Notes under the pieces: model-generated
What the model saw: the letters and a program-made list of their open reading frames with translations, nothing else
The model's database searches: none
What the model was told of the DNA's origin: nothing
Made by a program: the position numbers and the translations under genes
Assembly (NCBI GenBank): GCA_020445765.1
Contig: JAGRFY010000129.1
Span: forward strand, 1 to 60,994
Reading direction: 5' to 3'
DNA: 60,994 nucleotides
Source: Rhodocyclaceae bacterium
GTDB lineage: Bacteria; Pseudomonadota; Gammaproteobacteria; Burkholderiales; Rhodocyclaceae
Part shown: positions 27,773 to 37,196 of the stretch, one piece after another
Layout of the letters: every line of letters starts with the position of its first letter
Numbering within the stretch: the stretch's first letter is position 1

Positions 27773-28386
27773 CTGGAATCTTCCGCGTTGCCTGCGCCGT
27801 CCATCGGGCAGACCGCAGGTCCGGAGCCAATCTTACAGGGATGCAGGTCCATGATCGCCGGCAGGAACACCTCGCACACCAGCAGCGCCCGACCCCGCCG
27901 GCGGAAGACCGAGCGCCGGGCCCACAGCACCGCGCCGGTGTCGACGCCGGCAAGGCCGGCGCGCGCGAGCCTCGGGTCGCGACGATCGATGCGGCGGACC
28001 CGCAGCGGCGCGCGGCGGATCCGCGGATCGGCGAACAGGGCGGCGCCGAGCGGACGGTTGCCGATGTCGGCGAACAGCCGCCAGCCACCGCGCAGATTGT
28101 GGCGCGGCAGCACCGATCGGGCATAGACCACGGGCCGGCCGTCGGCGATCAGCACGACCTCCCGCAGCCAGGCGAGCTCGCCCCTGCGCAAGCCGAGCAG
28201 CCGGGCCTCGTCGCGATGGGGCACGCACAGGCGCTGGGCCAGCACCCGGACCTGAAGATCACGGCAGCGGGCGCGAATGCGCGCGGTCAGCGATCCCTGG
28301 TCGCGCAGCCAGGGGCGAAGAGCGGTGGTTTCGGCGCGGCGCGGCGGCGCGCGCAGCCAGGATTCTCGTTGTGGGCGGGTCTTCAT
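27769..28386 (-). CDS. ubiC: Chorismate lyase
   Basis: A 205-residue cytoplasmic enzyme that forms 4-hydroxybenzoate and pyruvate from chorismate, the first committed ubiquinone step. The UbiC fold is seen in [30 protein letters not shown] and the C-terminal CEVFLPAI, whose Glu is the expected catalytic acid. It is unusually Arg-rich and has a short C-terminal tail beyond the family end. Translationally coupled to ubiA. 28387-28558 contains no gene that I can support. Confidence 0.88.
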   Translation of the reverse strand: MKTRPQRESWLRAPPRRAETTALRPWLRDQGSLTARIRARCRDLQVRVLAQRLCVPHRDEARLLGLRRGELAWLREVVLIADGRPVVYARSVLPRHNLRGGWRLFADIGNRPLGAALFADPRIRRAPLRVRRIDRRDPRLARAGLAGVDTGAVLWARRSVFRRRGRALLVCEVFLPAIMDLHPCKIGSGPAVCPMDGAGNAEDSR

Positions 28387-28558
28387 CGCGTCCTGCGCAG
28401 CGGATTCGCCGCGCATTATCCTGGAAACCGGGTTCGGGCACGTACGAGCTGGCGCCTGGCGATCGATCCGCCCGGAGCCGTACGATGAGGCGGCCGGTCG
28501 CGCAGGAGATCGGACGCGGACCGGATCCGGCTGCCGGGACGATTTCTGCGCAGCCGCC

Positions 28559-30058
28559 TTATTGAGTGCTGCCCGCGACCTGAGCATTGCCGGCGACGGC
28601 TTCACCGGCACCGAACCACACCCATTCGAGCAGTGCGTCCTGTGCGGCCCTGCTGGCCCAGGCGGACGGGTCGTTGACCAGCATCGCGACCACGTGACGA
28701 GCGCCGTTGCGGTCGAGCACATAGCCGGCGATCGCCTTCGCACCATTGATCGATCCGGTCTTGACGTGAGCATGGCCGCGCGCAGGACTGCCGCCGAGTC
28801 GATGTCGTGCGGTTCCGTCGAAACCGGCGAGCGCCAGCGAGGCGACAAACTCCGGCATCCACGGGCGGGCGAACGCGGCGTCGAGCATCTGACCGATGGC
28901 GCGGGCGCTGATGGTCTCTATCCGCGACAGCCCTGCGCCGTTCTCGATCACCAGGCCGCGGGTGTCGACGCCGGCCGCCGCGAGGCGCTCGGTGAGCACT
29001 CGGGCACCCGCGGTGACGCTGTCCGGTACGCCGCCGGCACCGGCGCCGAGCGTCGCCATCAGCAGCCGCGCCTGCACGTTGTTGGACCACTTGTTCATGT
29101 CCCGCGCGATCTCTGCCAGCGTCGGCGAACGGTCCATCGCCAGCGGCACCGCCTCTGCCGGGGTCACGCCGTCGAAGATGCGTCCGGTCAGGCGACCGCC
29201 CAGCTCCTTCCACATGCCGGCCACGGCCGCCCGCGAGTACTCGTCCGGCGGCATCGGCGCGACATACCAATCGCGCTCGCCGCAATCGTCGCGCCATTCG
29301 CCGCCGACGCGGATCACCGGCCGGTTGCCCGGCTGGATCAACTCGACGTCGAGCCGGTCGTCCCACTCGCCGCAGCCTCCGGCCGCGGGTGTCAGTGCCG
29401 ATACTACGGCGACGCCATCGAGCGGCGGGTCGGCGGTCAGGCGCGGCGGCGCGCCGGCCGCCGTCGGCACGAAGCGCAGCCGCAGCGCGGCGAAGTTGAT
29501 CATCAACGGATCGGGACCGATGTTGTAGGGGCGCGTGCCCTTGCCGTCGAACGCAAAGGCGTCGAATGGCGGCAGGCGCCACGCGCTGCGATCCATCACG
29601 ACGTTGCCCTGGATTTCGCTCACCCCCTTCTGCCGCAGGCCGCGCAGCAGGCGCCACAGGCGCTCCAGGGTCAGCGCCGGATCACCTTCGCCGACCAGGT
29701 AGAGATTGCCGTCGAGAATGCCGTCGACCGGTGCCTGGTCGGCGAACACCCGGGTCTTCCAGGTATGGGTCGGGCCGAGCACGTCGAAGGCGGCGAAGGT
29801 GGTCACCAGCTTCATCACCGACGCCGGATTCATCGCTCGCTCGACGTTGTGGGCGATTTCAGGCGTGCTGCTGCCGATTCGGCTTACCCACACTGCGACC
29901 GACTCCTCCGGGATATTGACCTTCGACAGTTCGTCGGCCACCGGCGCCGGCAGTGCCGCGCCGGCCACCGGTCCTGCGAGGATGGCAAGGCCCGCCAGCA
30001 GGGCCGCGAAAGGCCGGCGGAAGCGAACCGGCAGGGCCGGCTTGATCGAATGCTGCAT
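28559..30058 (-). CDS. dacB: D-alanyl-D-alanine carboxypeptidase/endopeptidase (PBP4 type)
   Basis: A 499-residue periplasmic penicillin-binding protein of peptidase family S13. A signal peptide ends near residue 35. The three active-site motifs are SVMK at 80-83, SNN at 325-327 and KTG at 433-435, with the large insertion between the first two that is typical of PBP4. It trims or cuts peptidoglycan cross-links. ATG 30058 gives a normal signal peptide; an ATG 27 codons upstream is open but less likely. It ends about 170 bases short of ubiC. Confidence 0.92.
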   Translation of the reverse strand: MQHSIKPALPVRFRRPFAALLAGLAILAGPVAGAALPAPVADELSKVNIPEESVAVWVSRIGSSTPEIAHNVERAMNPASVMKLVTTFAAFDVLGPTHTWKTRVFADQAPVDGILDGNLYLVGEGDPALTLERLWRLLRGLRQKGVSEIQGNVVMDRSAWRLPPFDAFAFDGKGTRPYNIGPDPLMINFAALRLRFVPTAAGAPPRLTADPPLDGVAVVSALTPAAGGCGEWDDRLDVELIQPGNRPVIRVGGEWRDDCGERDWYVAPMPPDEYSRAAVAGMWKELGGRLTGRIFDGVTPAEAVPLAMDRSPTLAEIARDMNKWSNNVQARLLMATLGAGAGGVPDSVTAGARVLTERLAAAGVDTRGLVIENGAGLSRIETISARAIGQMLDAAFARPWMPEFVASLALAGFDGTARHRLGGSPARGHAHVKTGSINGAKAIAGYVLDRNGARHVVAMLVNDPSAWASRAAQDALLEWVWFGAGEAVAGNAQVAGSTQ

Positions 30059-30202
30059 GGGAACGAGGACGATTCCGGATGGGTGAAACTTCGCGTTCCA
30101 CCCTAGCACGAAGCCGCGCCACAAAATGTTACCGAACACCGGGTTCGAGGCCGTCGCGACGCGCTGCGCGCCGAACGGCCCGCGTCCGGCGACAACCGGC
30201 GC

Positions 30203-32257
30203 TCAGGCCCCGAGCAGTCCTTCGCGGCCGGCGAACCACATCGCGAGCAGCGCGTCGGCGGTCGCCGGATCTTCGCGAATCAGACGCGGGGCCTCGTCCC
30301 GCGCCCGCTCGATCAGCACCACGTCGCGCTCGAGATCGGCAAAGCGCAGCATCGGCAGCCCGCTCTGGCGAGCGCCGACGAATTCGCCCGGGCCGCGCAG
30401 GCGCAGGTCTTCGCGCGCAATCGCGAAACCGTCGCGGTTTTCGAAGATCACCTTCAGTCGCGCCCGGCCGTTCGCCGACAGCGGCCGCGCATAGAGCAGG
30501 ATGCAAACCGATTCGTCGCTGCCGCGGCCGACCCGGCCACGAAGCTGGTGAAGCTGGGCCAGGCCGAATCGCTCGGAATGTTCGATCACCATCAGGCTGG
30601 CATTGGCGACGTCGACGCCGACCTCGATCACCGTCGTCGCCACCAGCAGGTCGATCTCGCCGTCGGCGAATGCCGCCATCGTCGCGGCCTTGTCGGCAGC
30701 CTTCATGCGTCCGTGCAACAGGCCCACGGCAATTTCGGGGAGCGCTTCGCAAAGGTGCTGGTGGGTATCGACCGCGGTCTGCAATTCGAGCGCCTCGGAC
30801 TCCTCGATCAACGGACACACCCAGTACGCCTGGCGCCCCTGCAGGCAGGCATCGCGCACGCGGCCGACGACTTCGTCGCGGCGCGAATCGGCGACCAGCT
30901 TGGTCACCACGGGCGTTCGTCCCGGCGGCAGTTCGTCGAGCACGGAAACGTCGAGGTCGGCATAGAAGCTCATGGCCAGGGTGCGCGGGATCGGCGTCGC
31001 CGACATCATCAGCATGTGCGGGTGGCAACCGTCCCCGCCTTTCTCGCGCAAGCTGAGGCGCTGGCGGACGCCGAAGCGGTGCTGCTCGTCCACCACGGCG
31101 AGGCCGAGCCGGGGAAATTCGACCATTTCCTCGATCAGGGCATGGGTACCCACCGCGAAGCTCGCATCGCCGGCCGCGAGCCGCGCCAGCATTGCCCTGC
31201 GCTCACGCTTCCCTTGCCCGCCGGACAGCCACACCACCTCGAGCCCGAGCGCATCGAGCCACTGCGCGATCTTGCGGTAGTGCTGCTCGGCGAGAATCTC
31301 GGTCGGCGCCATCAACGCCGACTGGAAACCGGCCTCGGCCGCCTGCAGCATGGCCAGTGCGGCGACCACGGTCTTGCCGCTGCCGACGTCGCCCTGCAAC
31401 AGCCGCTGCATCGGATGGGTACCCGCCATGTCGACGGCGATCTCCTGCCAGGCCCGACGCTGAGCCCCGGTCAACGCGAATGGCAGGACGGCAAGCAGCC
31501 TGTCGCTGAGTGCCCCGCTGGCAGCCAGTTGGTGGGCGCAGCGGGCACGGCGCGCGGCATAGGCGCGGCGCAGCGAAATCTGCTGGGCCAGCAACTCGTC
31601 GAACTTGATGCGCTGCCACGCACCGTGATCCCGGCTCTGCAGCGACTCCTGCTCGATGCCCGGCGGTGGATGATGGAGGATTTCGATCGCCTCGGGCAGC
31701 GCCATCAGTCCCAGCCGATCGCGCACGGCCGCGGGAAGGGGATCGCCCGGCGGATTGCGACGCAGTTCGGCGTCCACGAGCTTGCGCAAGGCCGACTGGG
31801 CGAGGCCGGCAGTGCTCGGATAGACCGGCGTCAGGGACTGCGGCAGGGGATCTTCCGGCGCCACCAGCCGCAGTCTCGGGTGCACCATCTCGACGCCGAA
31901 GAATCCACGCCGAGGCTCGCCGAAGACCCGCAGACAGGCGCCCGGGGTGAGTTGCCGGGCGAGTTGCGGGTAGAAGTTCAGGAAGCGCAGCACCAGCTCG
32001 CCCGAATCGTCGGCCCCACGCACCACCAGTTGTCGACGCGGCCTGGTGACGACGTCGGCCGAGATCACCGTCAGCTGGCACTGGCAGCTGTCGCCCTCGC
32101 TGGCATCGGCGATCGCGGTCAGCCGGGTTTCGTCCTCATAACGCAGCGGCAGGTGCAGCAGCAGGTCGTGCGGCCCGCGGATGTCGAGCTTGGCCAGACG
32201 CGCAGCAAGCTGCGGACCGATCCCACCCCAGCCGCCGACCCCGCGCGCCTCGGGCAT
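30203..32257 (-). CDS. recG: ATP-dependent DNA helicase RecG
   Basis: A 684-residue branch-migration helicase that regresses stalled forks and processes Holliday junctions. The N-terminal wedge/OB domain is followed by helicase motifs: Walker A GDVGSGKT (289-296), DEQH (390-393), MSATPIPRTLAM, and motif VI inside QLRGRVGRG. Full length. It lies 12 bases downstream of ridA, so the two are probably co-transcribed. Confidence 0.96.
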   Translation of the reverse strand: MPEARGVGGWGGIGPQLAARLAKLDIRGPHDLLLHLPLRYEDETRLTAIADASEGDSCQCQLTVISADVVTRPRRQLVVRGADDSGELVLRFLNFYPQLARQLTPGACLRVFGEPRRGFFGVEMVHPRLRLVAPEDPLPQSLTPVYPSTAGLAQSALRKLVDAELRRNPPGDPLPAAVRDRLGLMALPEAIEILHHPPPGIEQESLQSRDHGAWQRIKFDELLAQQISLRRAYAARRARCAHQLAASGALSDRLLAVLPFALTGAQRRAWQEIAVDMAGTHPMQRLLQGDVGSGKTVVAALAMLQAAEAGFQSALMAPTEILAEQHYRKIAQWLDALGLEVVWLSGGQGKRERRAMLARLAAGDASFAVGTHALIEEMVEFPRLGLAVVDEQHRFGVRQRLSLREKGGDGCHPHMLMMSATPIPRTLAMSFYADLDVSVLDELPPGRTPVVTKLVADSRRDEVVGRVRDACLQGRQAYWVCPLIEESEALELQTAVDTHQHLCEALPEIAVGLLHGRMKAADKAATMAAFADGEIDLLVATTVIEVGVDVANASLMVIEHSERFGLAQLHQLRGRVGRGSDESVCILLYARPLSANGRARLKVIFENRDGFAIAREDLRLRGPGEFVGARQSGLPMLRFADLERDVVLIERARDEAPRLIREDPATADALLAMWFAGREGLLGA

Positions 32258-32269
32258 CCGCCGGCAGGA

Positions 32270-32650
32270 TCAGGACAACACCAGGACAGCGTCGGCCTCG
32301 ACCAGCGCGCCCTTCGGCAGTTCCTTGACGCCGACCGCAGCTCGCGCCGGATACGGTTCGGCGAAATGGCGACCCATGATTTCATTGACCTTGGCAAAAT
32401 TGGCAAGGTCGGTCAGGTAGATCGTCAGCTTGACCGCGTCGCCGAGGCTCGCGCCGGCCGCGGTGGCGACCGCGGCAAGATTGTTGAACACCTGCTCGGT
32501 CTGGGCGTCGAACCCATCGACCAGGGTCATCGTCTCAGGATCGAGTCCGATCTGGCCCGACAGATAGACCGTATCGCCGGCGCGTACGGCCTGCGAATAC
32601 GTACCGATCGCGGCCGGTGCCGCGTCGGTCGAAATGATGGTGCGGCTCAT
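32270..32650 (-). CDS. ridA: RidA family enamine/imine deaminase
   Basis: A 126-residue YjgF/YER057c/UK114 protein that hydrolyses reactive enamines/imines such as 2-aminoacrylate. The fold and substrate Arg in [18 protein letters not shown] are present. ATG 32650 begins the canonical [21 protein letters not shown]. It is divergent from the TPR gene (114 bases apart) and upstream of recG. Confidence 0.93.
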   Translation of the reverse strand: MSRTIISTDAAPAAIGTYSQAVRAGDTVYLSGQIGLDPETMTLVDGFDAQTEQVFNNLAAVATAAGASLGDAVKLTIYLTDLANFAKVNEIMGRHFAEPYPARAAVGVKELPKGALVEADAVLVLS

Positions 32651-32764
32651 CGGGGTTGGCTCCTTGCGAAATCGGCAGCACACGCGCTGCCGCAGCCGCC
32701 GATTGTACCCGCAGCCCGCAACCCGCCCGCGCCGGCGCAGTCGGCGCGGAATCGGAGCCCCCCG

Positions 32765-33097
32765 ATGGCCACCCAGATCGAACGACTCGAAGCACTGCAG
32801 GACGGCCCGAGAGACGGCGCCCTGCTACGCCATTCGCTCGGTATCGAATATCTGCGAAACGGGGATCCGTCGAAGGCGGCAGCAGCCTTCCGCCGGGCAC
32901 TGACGTTCGATCCGGCCTACTCGGCGGCATGGAAGAACCTCGGTCGGGCGCTGGCCGAAGCCGGACAGTCGGAAGATGCGCTCGCCGCCTACCGGCAGGG
33001 CATCGCGGTGGCCAGCGGCCGAGGCGACCTGCAGGCAGCGAAGGAGATGACGGTATTCGCCCGACGGCTCGAGAAGCGGCTCGCCGACGGCAGCTGA
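32765..33097 (+). CDS. Small tetratricopeptide-repeat protein
   Basis: A 110-residue protein with two TPR-like helical pairs ([24 protein letters not shown], then about residues 57-85). No signal peptide. Similar small TPR proteins occur in many Proteobacteria as scaffolds of unknown partner. The start is the ATG at 32765. It is separated from fliW by a perfect 22-base palindrome. Confidence 0.75.
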   Translation: MATQIERLEALQDGPRDGALLRHSLGIEYLRNGDPSKAAAAFRRALTFDPAYSAAWKNLGRALAEAGQSEDALAAYRQGIAVASGRGDLQAAKEMTVFARRLEKRLADGS

Positions 33098-33098
33098 G

Positions 33099-33120
33099 GG
33101 CGCGGCGCCGGCGCCGCGCC
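33099..33120. terminator. Perfect 22-bp palindrome between convergent genes
   Basis: The GC-only sequence reads identically on both strands. It starts at the TPR gene's stop region and ends a few bases short of the fliW stop. It is a likely bidirectional stem-loop terminator, though neither side has a T tract; it could also be a protein-binding site. Confidence 0.5.
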
Positions 33121-33124
33121 GACC

Positions 33125-33562
33125 TCACTCGTGCGCACGAAGCGTCACATCGCAGCCGAGGCGGTTGATGATCTTCTGCATGCCCTTGCGCGAACGGGTA
33201 TTGAACACCAGCGGCGCCATGAAATTGGCCTGCATGCCTGCCGTCGCCGGCGAATCCTCCTGCACCGTGCGATGGACGATGACCGCGACCGCGGCATCCT
33301 CGGGGGCGTTCAGTTCGAGCTGCGCCGCTTCGTCGTCGCTGATCGGAAATTCGTAATTGACGCCGAGGGTATCGGCGCCGGCGACCGAAAATACGACCTG
33401 CGGATCGTCGACACTTTGCAGCAGCAGGATCTTGGTGGCCCCTTCCTCGTGCATCAGCGTGAATCGGGTACATGCTTCGAATCCGGGCAGCCCGCCCGGG
33501 AACTCGATGATCTGGTCGGCGCTGATCTCCAGCGCACCGAACACGGGACTTTCAATCTTCAT
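33125..33562 (-). CDS. fliW: Flagellar assembly factor FliW
   Basis: A 145-residue cytoplasmic protein. In other bacteria FliW binds CsrA and flagellin and controls flagellin translation. The signature EFPGGLPGFEACTRF is at about 19-33, and the C-terminal half has NFMAPLVFNTRSRKGMQ. ATG 33562 has GGGAGAG upstream. No flagellar or csrA gene is in the window. The neighbouring SPOR and DUF2802 genes upstream lie in the same direction, 111 bases away. Confidence 0.88.
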   Translation of the reverse strand: MKIESPVFGALEISADQIIEFPGGLPGFEACTRFTLMHEEGATKILLLQSVDDPQVVFSVAGADTLGVNYEFPISDDEAAQLELNAPEDAAVAVIVHRTVQEDSPATAGMQANFMAPLVFNTRSRKGMQKIINRLGCDVTLRAHE

Positions 33563-33673
33563 CTGGACTCTCCCCTGTAACGCAACGGTTCCAGACTCGA
33601 ACTCTAGCGCCTCGGCATCGCGCCTCTTGCGCGGAACAGACGCTGAATCCCGGGCCAATTTCGAATTCCCGGG

Positions 33674-34384
33674 TCAGCGCCCGCGCACCACGATCGCCTC
33701 GGCCAGGCCGGCCTTCCTCAGTGCACTGCGGGCCGCGTCGAGGGCCGCGCGATCAGAGAAGGGGCCCGCCACCACGCGGGCCTCGAGCCGCGCCGGCACG
33801 CCCAGCCTACGCACGCGTTCGAGCAGCGCGTTGGCGTTGCGCTCGACCCCGAAGACACCGAGCTGGAGCAACAGACGGCCGCTTGCCGGCGCGGCTTGCA
33901 CGGGGTCCGCCGGCGGTATCTCGCGGGGCCCGTCGTCACCGCCGTCGGCCGGCCCACCGCCCGCGGGCTCGGCAACGGCAGCAAGCACGGCTTCGGCCGC
34001 CGGCGGCGACGCATCGGCGCTGTCCGACTCGACCGGCGCGATCTCGGGCGCTGCGGTTTCTTCAGGCGGCAGCGACGATTCCTCGGCGACCGCCGCTGGC
34101 GTGAGCTCCGGGGTCTTGTCCGGCAGCGCAACCGCGGTTCCGATCAACGGCTCCCGCGGCGTGCTGACGATGGTCGCCGGAACGTCGCGATCCGCTTCGC
34201 GGACCTCCGCGGCCTGGCCATCAAGCCCTGCCGGCTTGGCGTCGGCGGGCGCCGGCGGCGACGGTTCGAGCACCGCCAGCACACCCAGCAGGATCAGGAT
34301 CAGACTGGCACCGGCGCCAATGCGGATCCATGCCTGACGACGCTCGTCACCGCCGCCGACGCTTGCCGTCGGATCAGGCTTCAT
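33674..34384 (-). CDS. SPOR domain-containing membrane protein
   Basis: A 236-residue protein with one membrane helix (about 22-40), a long Pro/Ala/Glu-rich linker and a C-terminal SPOR domain (LLLQLGVFGVERNANALLERV to IVVRGR). SPOR domains bind denuded peptidoglycan, often at division septa. The start ATG 34384 overlaps the DUF2802 stop by 11 bases, suggesting coupling. Specific role unknown. Confidence 0.82.
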   Translation of the reverse strand: MKPDPTASVGGGDERRQAWIRIGAGASLILILLGVLAVLEPSPPAPADAKPAGLDGQAAEVREADRDVPATIVSTPREPLIGTAVALPDKTPELTPAAVAEESSLPPEETAAPEIAPVESDSADASPPAAEAVLAAVAEPAGGGPADGGDDGPREIPPADPVQAAPASGRLLLQLGVFGVERNANALLERVRRLGVPARLEARVVAGPFSDRAALDAARSALRKAGLAEAIVVRGR

Positions 34385-34904
34385 CGTGCTCTCCTTCACC
34401 TTCGCCGCGCCGGGCCAGCGACTTGACCAGCGCAGCTTCGGCCACCGATATGCTGCAGCGCTCGGCAATCGCTTCCGACTCCAGCCCCTGGCGCGCCAGC
34501 ATCACCGCTTCGCGATACTGGGGCGATGCCTGCTGCATCGCATGCACGCCGGCCAGCGCCTGCTCGAGACGGCTCACCTCGTCGCCAAGACGACCGACCT
34601 CCTTGCGCTGCGCCTCCTGCTCGCCTCGAAGCTGCGCAACATCGCGACGCAACTGCTGGAGTTCGAGCCCGACCCGCTCGGAATCGTCGCCACCGTCTTC
34701 GGTCGTGTCACCGGTCTGTTGTGCCTGCTGCCCGTCGTCGCCCTTACCGCCATCACTTGCCGGGGTAGCCGGATCAGGCAACGTGGCCTCGGTCTGCCTC
34801 GGCTTGCCGGCCGCCCCCTGCCGGCGGCCGATCTGCAGCAGTTGAAACGCGACATAGGTCGCCAGCAGCCCGATCACCGCCCAGATCAGCGTGCGGGTGC
34901 CCAT
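34374..34904 (-). CDS. DUF2802 domain protein
   Basis: A 176-residue protein: N-terminal membrane helix (about 5-25), a low-complexity acidic linker, a coiled coil (about 75-120) and the C-terminal DUF2802 helix-turn-helix-like end (AVMLARQGLESEAIAERC). DUF2802 genes often sit near chemotaxis or flagellar genes; function unknown. Its ATG shares a TGATG with the stop of the sulfhydrylase gene, so it is translationally coupled. Confidence 0.8.
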   Translation of the reverse strand: MGTRTLIWAVIGLLATYVAFQLLQIGRRQGAAGKPRQTEATLPDPATPASDGGKGDDGQQAQQTGDTTEDGGDDSERVGLELQQLRRDVAQLRGEQEAQRKEVGRLGDEVSRLEQALAGVHAMQQASPQYREAVMLARQGLESEAIAERCSISVAEAALVKSLARRGEGEGEHDEA

Positions 34905-36193
34905 CAACCGGCCCCACAGCGCGACAATGCCTGGTCCAGATCCCACACGATGTCGTCGAGCGTCTCGAGGCCGACCGACAGGCGCACCATGTCGGGCGGG
35001 ACGCCGGCGGCGATCTGCTCCTCTTCGGACAATTGCCGGTGGGTGGTCGACGCCGGATGGATCACCAGTGATCGGGCATCGCCGACATTGGCAAGATGGC
35101 TGAACATTTCCAGAGCGTCGATGAAACGCTCGCCCGCCGCCTGCCCGCCCTTGATGCCGAACGAAAGAATGCCGCCGGCACCGCGCGGCAGGTAGCGCTC
35201 GACCAGGGCGACATCGTCGCGCCCGTCCATGCCCGGGTAGTTGACCCAGGCCACGGCGGCGTGCGCATCGAGAAACTCGGCCACCGCCCGCGCATTGGCG
35301 ACGTGGCGGTCCATCCGCACCGGCAGCGTTTCCAGGCCCTGCAGCAGCATGAACGCGGAGAAAGGCGACAGCGCCGGTCCGAAGGTGCGCAAGGTTTCCA
35401 TCCGAGCCTTGGTGACGAAGCCGAAATCGCCGAAGGTCTCGAAGAAGACCACGCCATGGTAGCCCGGCGACGGTTCGGTCATCTGCGGGAAACGGCCATT
35501 GTTCCACGGAAACCTGCCCGACTCGACGATGACGCCGCCCATCGTCGTACCGTGGCCGCCGATGTACTTGGTGGCCGAGTGCACGACGATGTCGGCACCG
35601 TGCGCCAACGGCCGGCACAGCCACGGCGACGCCAGCGTATTGTCGATCATCAGTGGCACGCCTTCCGATCGGCAGATCGCCGCGACCGCAGCGATGTCGA
35701 GCACGTCGAGCCCGGGGTTGCCGATGATCTCGCCGTAGACGACCTTGGTGCGATCATCGATCGCGGCGCGAAAGTTCTCCGGGTCCCGCGGATCGACGAA
35801 TACGGTCTCGATGCCGAGCTTGCGCAGGCTGACGTCGAGTTGGGAATAGCTGCCGCCATAGAGATTGCGTGCGGCGACGATGCGGTCGCCTTGCTGGCAC
35901 AGCGTCAGCAGCGCGGTCATCTGTGCCGACAAGCCCGACGCCGTGGCCAGCGCTGCGCGCCCACCTTCGAGTGCGGCCATACGCTGCTCGAAGACCGCGA
36001 CGGTCGGATTGGAGATGCGGGAGTAGACGTTGCCGAAGGTCTGCAGGTTGAATAGCGCGGCCGCCTGCTCCGGCGAATCGAAGACGAAGGACGTCGTCTG
36101 GTAGATCGGAACCGCACGGGCGCCGGTGACGGCATCGGGTTGCTGCCCGGCGTGCAGGCAGAGGCTCTCGAAGCCGTAGCGGTGGTCGGGCAT
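34904..36193 (-). CDS. metY: O-acetylhomoserine sulfhydrylase (PLP, Cys/Met metabolism)
   Basis: A 429-residue PLP enzyme forming homocysteine (or methionine) from O-acetylhomoserine and sulfide. The PLP lysine is Lys209 in VVHSATKYIGG. The pattern SLCLHAGQQPD and the roughly 430-residue length fit MetY more than the shorter MetB/MetZ, though an O-succinylhomoserine specificity is possible. The start is ATG 36193, with a good promoter just upstream. It leads a coupled set with DUF2802 and SPOR genes. Confidence 0.88.
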   Translation of the reverse strand: MPDHRYGFESLCLHAGQQPDAVTGARAVPIYQTTSFVFDSPEQAAALFNLQTFGNVYSRISNPTVAVFEQRMAALEGGRAALATASGLSAQMTALLTLCQQGDRIVAARNLYGGSYSQLDVSLRKLGIETVFVDPRDPENFRAAIDDRTKVVYGEIIGNPGLDVLDIAAVAAICRSEGVPLMIDNTLASPWLCRPLAHGADIVVHSATKYIGGHGTTMGGVIVESGRFPWNNGRFPQMTEPSPGYHGVVFFETFGDFGFVTKARMETLRTFGPALSPFSAFMLLQGLETLPVRMDRHVANARAVAEFLDAHAAVAWVNYPGMDGRDDVALVERYLPRGAGGILSFGIKGGQAAGERFIDALEMFSHLANVGDARSLVIHPASTTHRQLSEEEQIAAGVPPDMVRLSVGLETLDDIVWDLDQALSRCGAG

Positions 36194-36223
36194 GAGCGAC
36201 TCGGGTCGGCTGAAGACTCGGCG

Positions 36224-36252
36224 ATAATAATGGTCACTGGGTTTCGCTACAA
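36224..36252 (-). promoter_or_regulatory. Candidate sigma-70 promoter for metY
   Basis: On the minus strand TTGTAG (36252-36247), a 17-base spacer and TATTAT (36229-36224) lie 30 bases ahead of the metY ATG. The -10 matches 5 of 6 consensus bases. It lies in the 64-base divergent gap shared with the ElyC-like gene. Confidence 0.5.
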
Positions 36253-36257
36253 CGCAT

Positions 36258-37028
36258 ATGCCATTGGATCCCGATCTGCTGCTGTTCTGGGCCAAGAAGG
36301 GGGTCGCCCTGCTGGTGCTGCCGCCCCTCGGCCCGCTGCTGCTGATCCTGCTCGGCCTGCTGCGCGGTGCGCGCGGGCGCCGGCTGTCGTGGATCGGGCT
36401 CGCGTGCGCGTGGTTCTTCAGCGCACCGATCACGGTCGGGTGGATGCTCGCGCCGCTCGAGGCGGTGCCGTCACCGACCACCGAACAACTGGCCGAGTCG
36501 CAGGCGATCGTCATCCTGGCCGGTGGCCAGCGCCGCCACGCGCCGGAGTTCGGCGGACCGACGGTCAGCGCGGTGAGCCTCGAGCGTTTGCGCTACGGCG
36601 CGCGGCTGGCTAGGCAGAGCGGCCTGCCAGTGCTGGTCAGCGGCGGACCGGTCCGGGACGACCGGCGACCCGAAGCCGAACTGATGGCCGAAGCCTTGGC
36701 CGATGATTTCGGCCTCGCGGCGCACTGGCGGGAAATCGAATCCCGCGACACCGCCGAGAATGCCCGCAACAGCGCCGTCCTGCTGGCCGCGGACGGCATC
36801 CACCGAATCGTGCTGGTGACCCACGCTGCCCACATGGCGCGGGCACGGAGCAGCTTCGAGGCGCATGGATTGACGGTGGTGCCGGCGCCGACGGCATGGC
36901 TGGGCGGCCCGCGCGGGGAGCGCGGCCTGCTCGACCTGCTGCCGACCCCACGCGCTGCCTACGCGGGCTGGTTCGCCGCACACGAGTGGCTGGGTCGGAT
37001 CGCCTACGCATTGGGCGCGCACGCTTGA
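36258..37028 (+). CDS. ElyC/SanA/YdcF family (DUF218) membrane protein
   Basis: A 256-residue protein with two N-terminal membrane helices (about 15-35 and 43-62) and a DUF218 domain. Conserved elements include AIVILAGGQ, LVSGGPV, SRDTAENARNS and LVTHAAHMARA. ElyC-type proteins affect undecaprenyl-phosphate or envelope integrity; the precise chemistry is unknown. Little Shine-Dalgarno is visible before ATG 36258. Confidence 0.85.
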   Translation: MPLDPDLLLFWAKKGVALLVLPPLGPLLLILLGLLRGARGRRLSWIGLACAWFFSAPITVGWMLAPLEAVPSPTTEQLAESQAIVILAGGQRRHAPEFGGPTVSAVSLERLRYGARLARQSGLPVLVSGGPVRDDRRPEAELMAEALADDFGLAAHWREIESRDTAENARNSAVLLAADGIHRIVLVTHAAHMARARSSFEAHGLTVVPAPTAWLGGPRGERGLLDLLPTPRAAYAGWFAAHEWLGRIAYALGAHA

Positions 37029-37196
37029 CCGCCATGTGCGGATCGACGGTCTCGGAAGGCCGCGCGGCTGGCCATGGCGGCGCGTTTGGCGGCGCGCCGC
37101 ACTTGCCTCGCATCGAATTGCCCGGCATCGCCGTGCCTTCCTCGGCTTCGCCGCCGCAACGACGATGCCACGGGCGCGCACTGGGCATATGGCCGA
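37029..37196. other. Intergenic gap with no supported gene
   Basis: These 168 bases between convergent genes have no recognisable gene, tRNA or clear terminator. Open frames through it are arginine/proline-rich and have no family resemblance. Confidence 0.6.

Noticed and set aside
26034-28124. 696-codon minus-strand frame that could look like a fusion of PyrF with an upstream domain
   Set aside because: The part upstream of 26849 overlaps ubiA and ubiC in another frame and reads as low-complexity; PyrF alone is normal length.
30548-33097. 849-codon open frame on the plus strand across recG and ridA
   Set aside because: Most of it is antisense to the unmistakable recG gene and has His/Arg/Gln-rich composition with no family. 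Only its last 110 codons, the TPR protein, are real.
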